From: Podospora bellae-mahoneyi | Taxonomy: Eukaryota; Ascomycota; Sordariomycetes; Sordariales; Podosporaceae | DNA: 64,000 bases | Reading direction: 5' to 3' | Assembly: GCF_035222275.1 (NCBI RefSeq) | Contig: NC_085884.1 | Location: 3,038,001-3,102,000, forward strand | Shown: piece after piece, positions 22,512 through 33,562 of the stretch | Layout: each line of letters opens with the position of its first letter | Numbering within the stretch: position 1 is the stretch's first letter | Notes under the pieces: generated by a model | Databases searched by the model: none | Told to the model about the DNA's origin: nothing | What the model saw: only the letters and a program-made list of their open reading frames with translations | Position numbers and translations under genes: made by a program

Positions 22512-24947
22512 ATGTCGCGACCCCGTTCACAATCGCTTCCACTAATCAACACGCCACATCGATATCCTCCGTACCAATATCAGCGCCTTTCCTCCCCGCG
22601 GCACATCCGAATCATCCAACTGCTAGGCTACGACCCTATCCTCTCGCGCGTTTTCATCAGTATAGCAGAGCATGACCTCTCCACCTTACCGGAGCGCTTC
22701 ACTGCACTCTCATACACCTGGGGCTCAGCCATCGAGACCTTTGAAGAGATGCATCACTCAGCGATCATCGGCCCCGACAAAGCGCGTTTGTCAAAGAATC
22801 CGCGTGACATTGAGCTAGTTGTTGTTCCGCCAGAAGCTCTTGAGACCTTCAAGCGCAGCGATGATGCTTCATTGGATCCCCGAGGATCCATGGTCGACTT
22901 GTACACCACCCCAGTCACTACCATCACTGTTACGGGCAACCTGTCGAACTTCTTCCGGACGTATATGACCCAGACATGGCCGAGGAGGCACGCCCAAAGT
23001 CAAGCTTGTTGGGGACCCACAATCAGCTTGGAGAAAAGCACCAATTTCTGGATTGATGCCGTGTGCATTGATCAGAACAATGACGAGGAAATCGCCGCCC
23101 AGATTCCCATCATGGGAGAGATCTACTCTTCCGCTGGCAGGGTATTGGCATGGCTTGGGGCCGATGAGGCAAGATTGAGCGTGTTCAGATGGTGGCATGA
23201 CACGGCCTACCCAAGAATGCGGCATGTTTTGCACCGCGCTGGGGAAAAGGGAATTCTGTCTCTCAGGGCCTCCAGTTGCTTCGATACCAAACTCTGGGCG
23301 GATGTTTTTGGATTGGCTCCTCCGGTTGAGCTGGGAGTTACGAACTGGCTTGATGCATGGACGGAATATTGGGCATTCTACCGCACAAGGCGTTATTTTC
23401 ACAGGGTCTGGATCTGCCAAGAGATTGTCCTCGCAGACCGCCTACAGACATATTGTGGAAGTGGAGAGCTAAGCTGGGGCGACATGATTGGCTTTACGAC
23501 TTTATTGGGGACAATACATTGGGTTGACGCTATCGGCACCCAGTGCCGAGTGAATCTTCCCCTTGAGTGGACTCCATCCATCCGTGGTTTCGGTATTGGC
23601 GACCTCTTTGAGGTTCAGCAACAACAAAACAGCAAGATTTGGCAAAGTACTGGTTGGGTCCGCCAATGGTTCGCCACTATCTCAGCTGTCCGCCGCCGCG
23701 GTTGTTTTAAACCCGAGGATAGAGTCTACGCTACCGTCGGTATCCTTCAGCAACTCTTACCCCCCAACACCCCCTTGCCGATCCCCATCGACACTACCCA
23801 CACACCCGAGCAGCTCTTCACCTTCACCGCCGCCGCCATCCTCAAGAACTGGCCAGAGCTCTCGATCTTTGCCTTTCTCGAGCACAACGCCTCCCGTGCT
23901 TTCTCGTCACTGCCAACGTGGGTTCCCGACCTGTCGATCGACGACTTTCCCTGGCCGCTGGGTCCTTTCGACACCTACTTCGGAGCCGGGATCGCCACTT
24001 CCGCTCCACTGAAGGAGCTATCAGTAAACGATTGTTTCCAAGACCGTGCTACCGCCCCAATCCCATCGTTTCGACATATCGACCCGATCAAAGGACAGTT
24101 TGCCTTGCGCGGCAGCAAGCTAGATACCATCAAGCAAAAGTACCCCTGTACTCATGTGTACGATATGAAGCTCGCCGAGTTGGCGATTGAAGTGTTGGCC
24201 AATCTGCCCGTACACTACGCACACGACTTGGTCCAGGAAGAAGAGACGGGAGCGACGCGGGGACAGTGTAGGGTGGAGGCCTTGATACATACAATGACCT
24301 GTGCTGGGATGGGGTTTTCTTCTTCTCGGGGCTCGATGGAGAAGACTAGCCAATTGTTCCCTTCGTTCAGGCGCTGGTTGTTGATGAGTCTGTCGCAGGT
24401 GTGGTCTGGGATTGACCCGGTGGACAGGTTGCATCCGGCACATACGGCGAGGGATGACGTGGAGCTGCAGAAAAGGAGGGCTAAAATGATGGAAACGATG
24501 ACGAATGTAGGAATGTCGAGCAAGTTCATGCCTTGCATGAAGGAGATTGAAGAGATGGCACGTATGATTATCGCGGCGGATAGAGGAGAGGGGCAATGGC
24601 CTGGGTTGCTTGAGCAGCCACTGGAATTCAGTGATCAGATCAGGAGGGTTATGACGGACAGGTGTTTGTTCACCACGGAGAATGGTTGGTTGGGGATCTG
24701 TTTGGATACTGCTCTGGAAGGCGATGAGGTGTGGATTTTGGAGGGTGGGGCCGTACCATACGTGTTGAGGAAGAGCGGGAGTGAGGTGGAAGTCAACATT
24801 GAGATGGCAGGCGGTGAAACACGAACATCGAAGGCAGAAGGAAGAAGATTTGGCGGCGAGACATATGTCCATGGCGTTATGAACGGCGAACTCCTTGACA
24901 AGGCTGGAACAGGGGCGGTCCAGTGGGAAGAGGTGGTCTTGATTTAA
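22512..24947 (+). CDS. HET-domain protein (heterokaryon incompatibility type), copy 1
   Basis: A single exon of 811 residues. The HET domain occupies roughly residues 60-330. FTALSYTWG lies at 63-71, FWIDAVCIDQNNDEE at 179-193, GEIYSSAGRVLAWLG at 202-216, and further on YFHRVWICQEIVLA. The insertion of about 100 residues between the first two blocks carries a VTVTGNLSNFF segment, as in many large HET proteins. The C-terminal half is a helical region with no known domain, ending in the family's usual beta-rich tail (WLGICLDTALEGDEVWILEG near 724-743). HET domains trigger growth arrest or cell death when incompatible nuclei meet. The gene looks complete and lies at the left edge of the HET/NLR group. 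Confidence 0.92.
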   Translation: MSRPRSQSLPLINTPHRYPPYQYQRLSSPRHIRIIQLLGYDPILSRVFISIAEHDLSTLPERFTALSYTWGSAIETFEEMHHSAIIGPDKARLSKNPRDIELVVVPPEALETFKRSDDASLDPRGSMVDLYTTPVTTITVTGNLSNFFRTYMTQTWPRRHAQSQACWGPTISLEKSTNFWIDAVCIDQNNDEEIAAQIPIMGEIYSSAGRVLAWLGADEARLSVFRWWHDTAYPRMRHVLHRAGEKGILSLRASSCFDTKLWADVFGLAPPVELGVTNWLDAWTEYWAFYRTRRYFHRVWICQEIVLADRLQTYCGSGELSWGDMIGFTTLLGTIHWVDAIGTQCRVNLPLEWTPSIRGFGIGDLFEVQQQQNSKIWQSTGWVRQWFATISAVRRRGCFKPEDRVYATVGILQQLLPPNTPLPIPIDTTHTPEQLFTFTAAAILKNWPELSIFAFLEHNASRAFSSLPTWVPDLSIDDFPWPLGPFDTYFGAGIATSAPLKELSVNDCFQDRATAPIPSFRHIDPIKGQFALRGSKLDTIKQKYPCTHVYDMKLAELAIEVLANLPVHYAHDLVQEEETGATRGQCRVEALIHTMTCAGMGFSSSRGSMEKTSQLFPSFRRWLLMSLSQVWSGIDPVDRLHPAHTARDDVELQKRRAKMMETMTNVGMSSKFMPCMKEIEEMARMIIAADRGEGQWPGLLEQPLEFSDQIRRVMTDRCLFTTENGWLGICLDTALEGDEVWILEGGAVPYVLRKSGSEVEVNIEMAGGETRTSKAEGRRFGGETYVHGVMNGELLDKAGTGAVQWEEVVLI

Positions 24948-25239
24948 GGTTGGAACCCCAGCCCTGCCAAGGAACCCTTGCTGCGCCACGGGCCATGCCA
25001 AGAATGACCAGACCGTACCGTAAACAGCCTCCTCAACACCGGGTTGGATCCGCTTTGAGCACAACAGCCATTGGCAAGTTTGGGCTATCTAAGCTATCAA
25101 ATCCTTGGGGAGAGTTTCAGAATTGCCTGCTGGAAATGGGCATGTCATATACCTGAGGGACAAGTGGCACGTCCAGGGTCTCGACAGCGCCGGCAAGGGT
25201 AAGATCCACCAAAAACATCGACATATGCAAAAAGTTGGG

Positions 25240-25589
25240 GCAGTTTTTCAGCGGTCTTCTTTTGCAGATGGGCGGCTGAATGGCAAGTACACTGTTGGCA
25301 ACCCGGCCTTGAGTTCCTATCGGTTCAGCTCGCGTTGATGACATGAAGGACGTTGAGCCCGTTGAGGATGTTCTCGGAAAGATTGGAGAAAGCATGGGAA
25401 GGAGCCGGCGTCGGTTGCGTTGAACTGGAGCGTCAGCAAGGGAGCAATCGCGGTCAGGTAATTGGGATCTGGAATTCGGATGAGGCGGCTCAGGCGGTTG
25501 ACGCTTTGGGGTGGAGGTTATCTCAGGAGGAGGTGGCCGGGATTGATGGTGTCAGCTTTGAGGGAACAAAGATGATTACTGTTACATGA
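25240..25589 (+). pseudogene. Aldo-keto reductase C-terminal remnant
   Basis: Pieces in successive frames match the C-terminal third of an aldo-keto reductase: ADGRLNGKYTVGNPALSSYRF, then DVEPVEDVLGKIGESMGRS, then ALNWSVSKGAIAV, then NSDEAAQAVDALGWRLSQEE ending VAGIDGVSFEG. In the intact family these form one continuous stretch from the loop after the catalytic barrel to the last helices. Here they are split by frame changes near 25340, 25415 and 25470. The catalytic Tyr/Lys/His region is absent upstream, so this is a truncated dead fragment lying just after the HET gene. Confidence 0.6.
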
Positions 25590-25739
25590 GAGAATCCAGC
25601 TGAAGGCTCCAGGCTTTACATCGAATCCTTACTTGTTCAAAGCTTTGGACCTGTCCGGTCCCCCATAGGCAGACAGCAATTGGCATTTGCAAATACAATC
25701 CACAACGGGTGGAACGAAGCGAGAAAAATGACCGTAGGG

Positions 25740-26640
25740 GTTTTCTAGCAGTGGCGCCACGTCTATCGATTGCTATAGTTCGTTGGGCGTACCAAGGTTG
25801 AGGTTCGAACTCATTGACCCGCCAGGCGGTGCCCATATCAATGAGATAGGCCTTCGGTATCTTCTCATCATCATCCTCCGTATGGTAATCCGTAATATTC
25901 TTCCTCTTTGCCGCTGGTCTCGCAGCCAGAATCTCATCCAACAACTGGTAACCCAACTCTGCCTTCAAAACCAAAAAGTCCGGCCTCACCCCTCTAAACC
26001 CAGCTTCTTCCCCCTTAACCGGCAGTCCGTGTTATACCCCCTCGGACACCTCCCATAAATCCCCCCCACCTCCCCCACACTCAACCTCCCCAGCCCCTTA
26101 ACCTCAAACAACATATTCTCCGGCCTCGCATCCCCATGATACAACCCCAATCCGTGCATCGACTCGACCGCATCCGCAACCATGTAACGAGCCTGCTTCT
26201 TCACCTTCCAGATACTCCTCCCTGATTTCTCCGCTAGATATCTTAGATACCCCTCGTCATCAACCCTTGGTCCTATGACAGGGTAAACCAACCCGCTCCT
26301 AGTGCCGTTCATCCTCCCGTCGTCATCAATCTGGAATTTATCCACGGCACGGCAAGACGCAGTTTCTCATAGGCGATTCTTTCGCCTACTCCGAGGACGT
26401 CACGCTTTTGCCAGATGAAAACGACTGTGTTCTCGTGGTGAATGCGGGAGGCGCGGACGTGGAAGATGCGGATGGCTTTGTAGGGGCGGCGGCGGGCGTT
26501 TTGGTCGAGGCAGAGCCAGGCTGTGTTGTTGCGACCATGGCCTAGTTTGTTGAGGACGAGGAGATGACAGACGATGACATCTCCGGGGAGTATGGGGTGG
26601 AAGCCGAGGGAGCGGTAGAGATAGGGGGATTCGACGAGGG
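25740..26640 (-). pseudogene. SRPK-like protein kinase remnant
   Basis: On the minus strand the frames contain an SRPK-like N-lobe (GFHPILPGDVIVCHLLVLNK followed by LGHGRNNTAWLCLDQ, near 26560-26620) and RRPYKAIRIFHVRAS with the VAIK-type lysine. The catalytic loop YHGDARPENMLF lies near 26130, and a DFG-like YLIDMGTAW lies near 25850. Frame changes near 26340 and 25990 separate the parts, and the sequence ends soon after the DFG position without the APE motif or most of the C-lobe. Fungal genomes carry many such degenerate SRPK-like kinases. This copy looks truncated and broken rather than multi-exon, because the frame changes lack GT-AG pairs. Confidence 0.55.
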
Positions 26641-27189
26641 TGGGGAGGGATTGGGGAGGGTTGTGGGGTTGATGAAGTTGATTGCTGGGGGGTCAGGGGT
26701 GGTGGTGGAGGGGAAGAATTGGTTGTTTCTGGTCCTGTTTTGGTGGTTTCTTGGGTGTCTTGGAGTAGCTGTCTATTGATGTGAAGTCTAAAGGAAAGTT
26801 ATTTCTATAGGTTGTTAAGAGAAGCTGAAATCCTTTCTCAAATGGTCAGCGGTGTGGAAGAAGTTCAAACAATCGCTTTGTCGATGCCCGTCAGTCTCTT
26901 TGTCACGGCACGTTGAGTTACTGTAGTGAAAAAGCAAAAGACCCTCAGAGCAACAGTTCTTATTCCAATTCACGAGTATCCAAAATCTGCTAGTTCTCCA
27001 GTGTCTCATCCATTTCTCAAAACCCAAGAGTCAAAAATCATAACTGGGTCTATAACCTGGTCTGTTGAGCAGGATTCCCGTAACGGGAAACCAGATCCCT
27101 GATGTCGCTGAGTACCCTAAACGGAGGTCAGGAAAGTAATAGACCTTTGAATGTTGTGGAGCGCATCGAGTGCATTCAGGGCTTGTCAC
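26641..27189. other. Short intergenic stretch between gene remnants
   Basis: No gene recognised; the left part is G-rich on the plus strand and the right part is AT-rich. Confidence 0.45.
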
Positions 27190-27450
27190 TTACTGCTCCC
27201 GCAACGTCTGGTTATCAAAGAACAAGGCGGAGACGTGTGTGTTGAACCTACTATTAGAGCGTCATTAGCACACTGTATCTCCCACACTATCCTTCTGGTG
27301 ACATGCAGCTTGTAAAGATCAATTCGACCATCATAGTCCTCCTCAGGTGCTGATCGATTCACTCGTTGATGGTATGCCTTGACGTATTTATCGTCAAAAC
27401 GATTGCATGATGGCTTCCATTGACCAAATTCATCTATAGTCTCTATTAGC
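27190..27450 (-). pseudogene. Fructosamine-kinase-like C-terminal remnant
   Basis: The minus strand reads DDKYVKAYHQRVNRSAPEED followed by YDGRIDLYKL and then, after a possible GC-AG intron of about 60 nt, FNTHVSALFFDNQTLREQ and a stop at 27192-27190. This is the typical last exon pair of fungal fructosamine kinase / aminoglycoside-phosphotransferase-like proteins (APEEDYDGRLDLYKL, then an HVSALF-type end). The ATP-binding and catalytic parts are missing: the sequence upstream is cut 30 bp before the start of the deaminase gene. It is a tail without a gene. Confidence 0.6.
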
Positions 27451-27482
27451 ACCTTTCACCCACCGACCGCAAAACCTGCATC

Positions 27483-28028
27483 ATGAGACCTACCCCGCCA
27501 ATTGCGCCTCATGACCACAAGACCTACATGCGGTACGCTCTTGAACAGGCGAAGCTCTCACCACCCTCGCCTTCAAAGTTTTGCGTAGGGGCTGCTCTGG
27601 TTGACGCCGACGCGAACCGGGTTCTCTCAACAGGTTACTCGGAGGAACTGGCCCGCGACCGACCAAACGATCCCGGATCTACCCACGCTGAGCATTGCTG
27701 CTTCATCAAAGTAGCTGACGAGAATGGAATCCACGACTTTGACATCGCGCCTGTCCTTCCGCCCAATACGGTACTCTATACGACCATGGAGCCTTGCAAC
27801 GAGCGGTTGAGCGGAAACCGGACATGTGTTGAGAGAATTCTGGGACTTGGGAGCGCGATCAAGGTGGTTTATGTCGGAATTCGCGCGTCAAATACGTTCA
27901 TTCAAGATAACCAGGGTATCAAGAGGTTGGAAGCCGCTGGCGTGAAGGTTGTCTTGCTGGAGGACGACGAGACTCTTCGTCAAGAGATTCTGGAGGTCAC
28001 GTTCGCTGGACATGAAAAGAGGGATTGA
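27483..28028 (+). CDS. Zinc-dependent cytidine/deoxycytidylate-type deaminase
   Basis: A single exon of 181 residues. The deaminase signature is complete: STHAEHC with His68 and catalytic Glu70, and EPCNERLSGNRTC with Cys105 and Cys115. These give the His-Cys-Cys zinc site of the CMP/dCMP deaminase superfamily. The spacing between the two cysteines is nine residues, wider than the PCxxC of standard cytidine deaminases and closer to the PCxxxGRTPPC type of the riboflavin-pathway deaminases (RibD / Rib2 C-terminal domain). It likely acts on a pyrimidine or pteridine-like base in the cytosol, but the substrate is not set. The ATG lies 30 bp from the fructosamine-kinase remnant on the other strand, so its promoter probably includes that dead sequence. 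Confidence 0.85.
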   Translation: MRPTPPIAPHDHKTYMRYALEQAKLSPPSPSKFCVGAALVDADANRVLSTGYSEELARDRPNDPGSTHAEHCCFIKVADENGIHDFDIAPVLPPNTVLYTTMEPCNERLSGNRTCVERILGLGSAIKVVYVGIRASNTFIQDNQGIKRLEAAGVKVVLLEDDETLRQEILEVTFAGHEKRD

Positions 28029-28520
28029 GACGGGAGTGGGGGACTAGCAGGCTGGGGGTTGTCGACCACGAGCAATTCAGCAGGGCAATTCAAAATCAAA
28101 CATATGCTGTCAAGAAATTCTTGATGAAATACTGTTGTTGTAAACATGGATCGTGTGAAACTCAGTCAAAATAACTCGAAAATTCAAAGTTGGAGCCAGT
28201 GTTTCATGACGTTGAGCCAATCAACGGGCGGGAAGGAACGGTAGCAATAATATGAGGATGCACGGGAGGTAAGGACAGGGGACTGGAAGCACGGGCGCGA
28301 ACCTGCAGCAGCCCGATGGTGCTGTGCCACAGCCGGCGAGATGGCCCACCAATCTTGTGCAGTCCATGTCGCAGAGTCATCTTTTCCGCGCATGCACGAG
28401 TGTGTCACGACATCTCCAGGAGCATTCTCTGTAACCACTTCTGGCCACCGCAATACTCGTTAAGAAAAACAAGGGTGACGCAACAAAAGACTGTCGTCTC
28501 TTGAGCCACGAGACTTGAAA
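28029..28520. other. Intergenic between deaminase and NLR gene
   Basis: No open frame of note. Presumed 3' flank of the deaminase and promoter of the NLR-like gene. Confidence 0.5.
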
Positions 28521-31500
28521 ATGGTAAGTTCAATGTTCTGTCGCGACACGTTGAGGGTATTTAGCAATCATGTGCTGACAGGAATCTCATCCCAGTCCCT
28601 CGGGCGATTTCGACGAAGCAGGGATCGCAAGAGCATCTTCGACATCAGTTTCCCCATCAGACGATTGACCTCCCATTCTCCAGAAGGCTCCGACCTCAGC
28701 CGCGCAACAAAAATCGTCGACGATGGGGTAGATGATGCGAAAGGGCCGCTCGGGCTCAACACTCTACACGCACCTCCAGGCCCAACCTTCGATTTAGTAT
28801 TAGTACATGGGCTTGGAGGAGGTTCGAGAAAGACATGGAGCAAAACAACATCGCTGAAGGATTACTGGCCTGCAGAGTGGCTGCCGAAAGACCCTGCCTT
28901 TACCAATGTTCGGATTCACAGCTATGGCTACAATTCGGATTGGACGAAAAGGAACGATAACTGCCTCAACGTTCACCACATTGGCAAGGCCTTCCTGGGT
29001 GATCTGGCGACATCGCCACATATCGATGGAAGTAACACCAACTTGGTGCTGATTGGCCACAGCATGGGTGGTCTGGTCGTTAAGAAGGCCTACATGTTGG
29101 CGCGTCAGGATCCGCTGTACCAGGCACTCGCCGCTCGAGTCCGTGCAATTTTCTTTCTTGGAACACCGCATCGTGGGTCAGACTCAGCAAAACTTCTGAA
29201 GAATATCCTTCAAGTTGCTTCTTCGGCACCCGCTTATGTGACAGACCTTGTTCGAGGATCCGGGGCTATCCAAAGCATCAACGATGAATTCCGCCAATAC
29301 TCGGCCGATGTGGAGCTGTGGTCATTGTACGAGACACAAAAGCTTGCAGCCAAAGGGTTCAGCACTCTCATTGTTGATCCAGAATCAGCTACCTTGGGGT
29401 ACCGTGAAGAAAGACAAATACCAATAAACGCTGACCACCGATCCATTTGCAAATTCGACACACCACTTGATCCGAACTACGTGACGTTAAGGAACGCCCT
29501 CGCCTCCTCCATGCGTGGAATAGCAGAAGCAGGTATGGGGCGTCCTCACGATCTGGAGATTTGGCAAGCAAATACTAACATCATGAGTCAGAACTGACAG
29601 CCGCACAAATAACACAGCAAAGCACCATTCAGGATCTTGCCGACTTTCTCTCCATCAGCGATAACGTCGATGATGACTTCTTCACTGTTCAGGACGCGCG
29701 TGTCGAAGGTACATGTCGGTGGTTACTGGACAAGAGCGGATATCAAAACTGGAAAAATGCGGATTCTGACAGCCCATCCATTCTCTGGATTGATGGAAAG
29801 CCTGCCACCGGCAAGACCGTACTGTCCGGATTTGTCATCGACGACATCTACGAGGCTGGCAGTCCATGCAGTTACTATTTCTTCAAACACAGCGAAAAGT
29901 CGAAATCCAAACTCAGCTCATGTCTGCGTACTCTTGCATTCCAGATGGCGATGCAGGATGCTGGTGTGCTTGCTAAGCTATCTGAGCTCCAGAAGACAAA
30001 CCCCAACCTTGACCTGGAGAACGAGCGTAGCATTTGGAGGTCGCTGTTCATATCGGGAATTCTCCCCGCCATGTCGAAGCCGCATTTTTGGGTGCTTGAT
30101 GCCCTGGATGAATGCTCCAACGCCAAGTCTCTGTTTGAGTCAATTCTCTGCAAGATGGACGGTTCCGCACAGCCACTGAATATTCTGGTTACAAGTCGGG
30201 AAACACCCGAGCTGTTAACGAGTTTCACTGCCCTTGGCCCGAAGCGGGTTCTTCGTGAGCAGATCTCCACCGAAGAAACGCTCCCGGATATTGAGCGGCT
30301 GGTGGCAAGCAAAGCCCAGTCCATCATCGCTGAAGATGATGAGAGTCGCGGTAGATTGGTTAAACGAATTATCGACAAGTCCAAAGGCTCGTTCCTGTGG
30401 ACCCAGTTGGTCCTTGACGAGCTAGCAGATACTTTCAGCGAAGAAGCAGTGAAGCAGGTTCTCGATGAAGTGCCGCGGGGAATGGAACAATTGTATCACA
30501 GGGCTCTAGAAACAATGACTCGGGAGACAAGAGGGAAGCCAATCATCAAGGCGGTCCTTGAATGGACGACCTGCGCATTAAGGCCCCTTACCATTCTGGA
30601 GCTAAACGTCTGTTTGGAGATCCAACTTAGGGATAGGTTTCCCCAGCTTCAAGACACAATTGCAGCACTCTGTGGTCAGCTTGTCAGTGTTGATAAACTT
30701 CAGAGAGTACAAATCATCCACGAAACAGCCCGAGAATTTCTGCTGGACGAGGGCTTGAGATCCGATTTCGCTATCGACCGAGTTCAGGCGCATACAAACA
30801 TGGCCCAAGTGTGTCTAACCTTTCTTACCGGGAATGAGCTTCGTCCCGCAAGAATGCAAAGACGTCTTAGCACAAGCCAGCCAGTAACTAAGAAAAGGTC
30901 AGCGCTTTACGCTTATGCGTGCACCGCATTCTCATATCACCTCTCCAAAGCCGACCCGAGCAGAAACGATCTATTGTCCTTGTTGGATACATTCCTGAAA
31001 GCGAACATCCTGACTTGGATTGACCACACGGCCCAGGGTAAAAGTTTGGGACCCATGGTGCGGTCCGCAAAGGAGCTCAGAACTTACACTGAGAGATGCA
31101 TGGCAGAGCGATCGCCCTTACGAAGAGACCTACAGCGCATGAAGACTTGGGCCAAGGATCTTCAGCGAATTGCCGCCAAGTTTTCCGCTGCGCTCCTAAC
31201 GTCCCCCTCTGCTATATACTCCCTAATCCTACCATTCTGCCCTGAGCAGTCTGCCATACACGATACAAGTCCCAATGGGAAGCGAATATCCATCGTGGGA
31301 CTTGCCAACCTGCAATGGGATGACCGGTTGTCCTGTATCAACCTTCGACAAGAGAAAACGAGCGCAATTTGTTACGGGGAGGAATTTCTTGCTGTTGGAG
31401 TGACAGGCGGCCGAGTTGGTCTGTACCATCCGATATCCTGTCAGGAATACCGCAGCCTGAACCATTGTGAATTAGTGATGCAACTTGCATTCAAGGCCAA

Positions 31501-33562
31501 CTCCAACCTCTTGGCTACCTGCGGCCTCAAATCAATCCGGATCTGGAACATTCGGACTGGCGAGCTGCTTCAAACATTCCCAGCTCCTCGAAAGTGCGTT
31601 GGTCTCTGGTTTGATGAAGATCACCTGGTCGCTGTTTCCAGCAAGAACGAAATATGGTCCTGGGATATTGAAAATGAGGGATCAGCAAGCAAAAGGCCCA
31701 TTGTCAGAGTAAATGATTCTCATAATATGGACTGTGAGGCCATTCGCCAAGTCCCAGCCGCCGTATCCGTTGGCATAGCACACAAGATGCTGGCTGTTGC
31801 ATACAGCGGTAAGCCCATAGTTCTTTGGTACCTCCAGGATGACCAGTTCTACGGCTACTGTGGCAAGAAGCTTGTCGATGGTGAAACTGCAGCGCACCCC
31901 ATTCAAGCCTTGCAGTTCAATCCCAATCCGAATATTGAACTTCTCGCAGCATCGTACCTCGACGGGGATCTTGTCATCATTGATCCTTTCAGTGACCACG
32001 AAATCGAGAGGAAACGGGCCAGTTGCCACACACTGAGTGCGAGTGCAGATGGACGACTTCTTGCTGGCGGTGGTGGAGGGGGGGTCATTCAAATCTTCGA
32101 GTTCGACACACTCAATCTTTTGTACAAGGTTCGGACATCTGATCTCTGGATCAAAAGCCTCGCTTTCAGCCTAGATGGCAAGAATCTGGCTGATCTGCGA
32201 GGCTCACAGTGTAATGTGTGGATGCCCCCAGTCCTCCTTGCCGGTTCAATGGAAGACGACGTCAGCGTGGAAACATCAAACACCTTCAACGACACACCAC
32301 AAATTGAACAACGGGCCAAGATTGAGTGTGTTGCGATCACATCAGACGGCGTCATTTGTGGCAAAGACGATGGCTCGGTTACGTTCCATGATATACGAGG
32401 TGAAAAACTGCCAGAAACACTCTATTCGCACAAGGCCGCTGTTCAGATCTTGTCATGGGTTGAATTGGCTCGAACGATCTTGAGCGTCTGCGTCTCAAAC
32501 CGAGTCTTGGCGTGGTCTTTGGGGGACATGAAGTCTGTTGCAGGACATCAATGCTTGTTAGACATCAGGCCCGATTATGGCGGCAATACCATCACGCATA
32601 TTCTTGCTGGCTATCCCTCGAAGAAACTTATCCTCTCAACAAGGACCACTGATCATCTGTGGGACATGGAGATCACCGCCGAGAAATTACACAGGACATA
32701 CGACTCTGAAAGCCGGACACGAATATGGGTACAGCAACCGGCGTCATCCGAGCATGTTGTTTGTGTCAGATCAACAACTGTCGACGTATATCCCTGGAAT
32801 GCTTGGTCTGCCATGCCCGTCCTGAGCATCGCGCTGGGGATTAATGTTGAGGGCCTGCAGCTCAAAAGCAGACCTTTGTTTTATGGAGTCAAAGGAACAC
32901 ACATGCTGATAGAGCTTGAGGAGATTGATGGATCGGCGGATACGAAACGGATTCTGGCCTTTGATCTGTCTCGAGAAGGCCTATCCATGTCAGAGACTCC
33001 AAGGAAATTGATAGCAGCTACCGCCCCAGCATTGACATCGTCCGCTGCTTCAGCACAGGATCACCTTGCACAGATTCCAACTATCACAGTCAGCCCAACT
33101 CCTTGCCTGACTCATCCCACTGAAGCGCCCAGCGGGATTATCGCATCCTATCCTGAAGAAATCATCCGCAGAATAGCACACGTAATTGGAATTCAAGGCC
33201 ACGGAAACCGCAGCAGGCTAGTGTTTTTGGATTCCAACTCCTGGGTTTGTTCGACGAGCCTCCCAGGAAACCAAACGGCACCACGGCAGCGAGAGACCCA
33301 TGACGCGAACAGCCAATCCTTGTCATGTACCAGGCATTTTTTCATTCCTTATGATTGGTTATCGGGAGTGCGACATATGATTGGTGGTGTTGCTAGGGGA
33401 CAAGACGTGGTTTTTGCAAAGGACGGTGATGTGGCGATTGTGAAGGGAGGGTTTGACTTTGAGGAAAGGGTTGATGTTTCTGCGGCGTCACCGGCTTCGG
33501 GCTCTAGTCATGGAGGGAATAGTGGTGTGAGGGCGGGTTTGCTGAGGGTGCCAACAACGTGA
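28521..33562 (+). CDS. NLR-like STAND protein: alpha/beta-hydrolase + NACHT + WD40-like repeats
   Basis: Two exons (28521-29532 and 29592-33562) with a 59-nt GT-AG intron give 1660 residues. The N-terminal domain (about 85-330) is an alpha/beta-hydrolase of the PGAP1/lipase-like kind. It has DLVLVHGLGGGSRKTW (91-106), the nucleophile elbow IGHSMGG with Ser181, LGTPHRGSDSA (213-223), a likely acid at Asp286 and His306. The NACHT ATPase follows: Walker A GKPATGKT at 406-413 and Walker B VLDALDE at 505-511. From about residue 930 to 1560 there are weak WD40-like blades (for example LATCGLKSIRIWNIRTGELL). The C-terminus carries HFFIPYDWLSG and DVVFAKDGDVAIVKGG. Fungal NLRs of this layout are non-self sensors in which repeat-domain ligand binding drives NACHT oligomerisation and activates the N-terminal effector. 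The ATG is followed at once by GTAAGT, so the exact start is uncertain. Confidence 0.9.

Noticed and set aside
24120-25064. 314-codon minus-strand frame antisense to HET copy 1
   Set aside because: Mirrors the codon bias of the HET gene; no domain.
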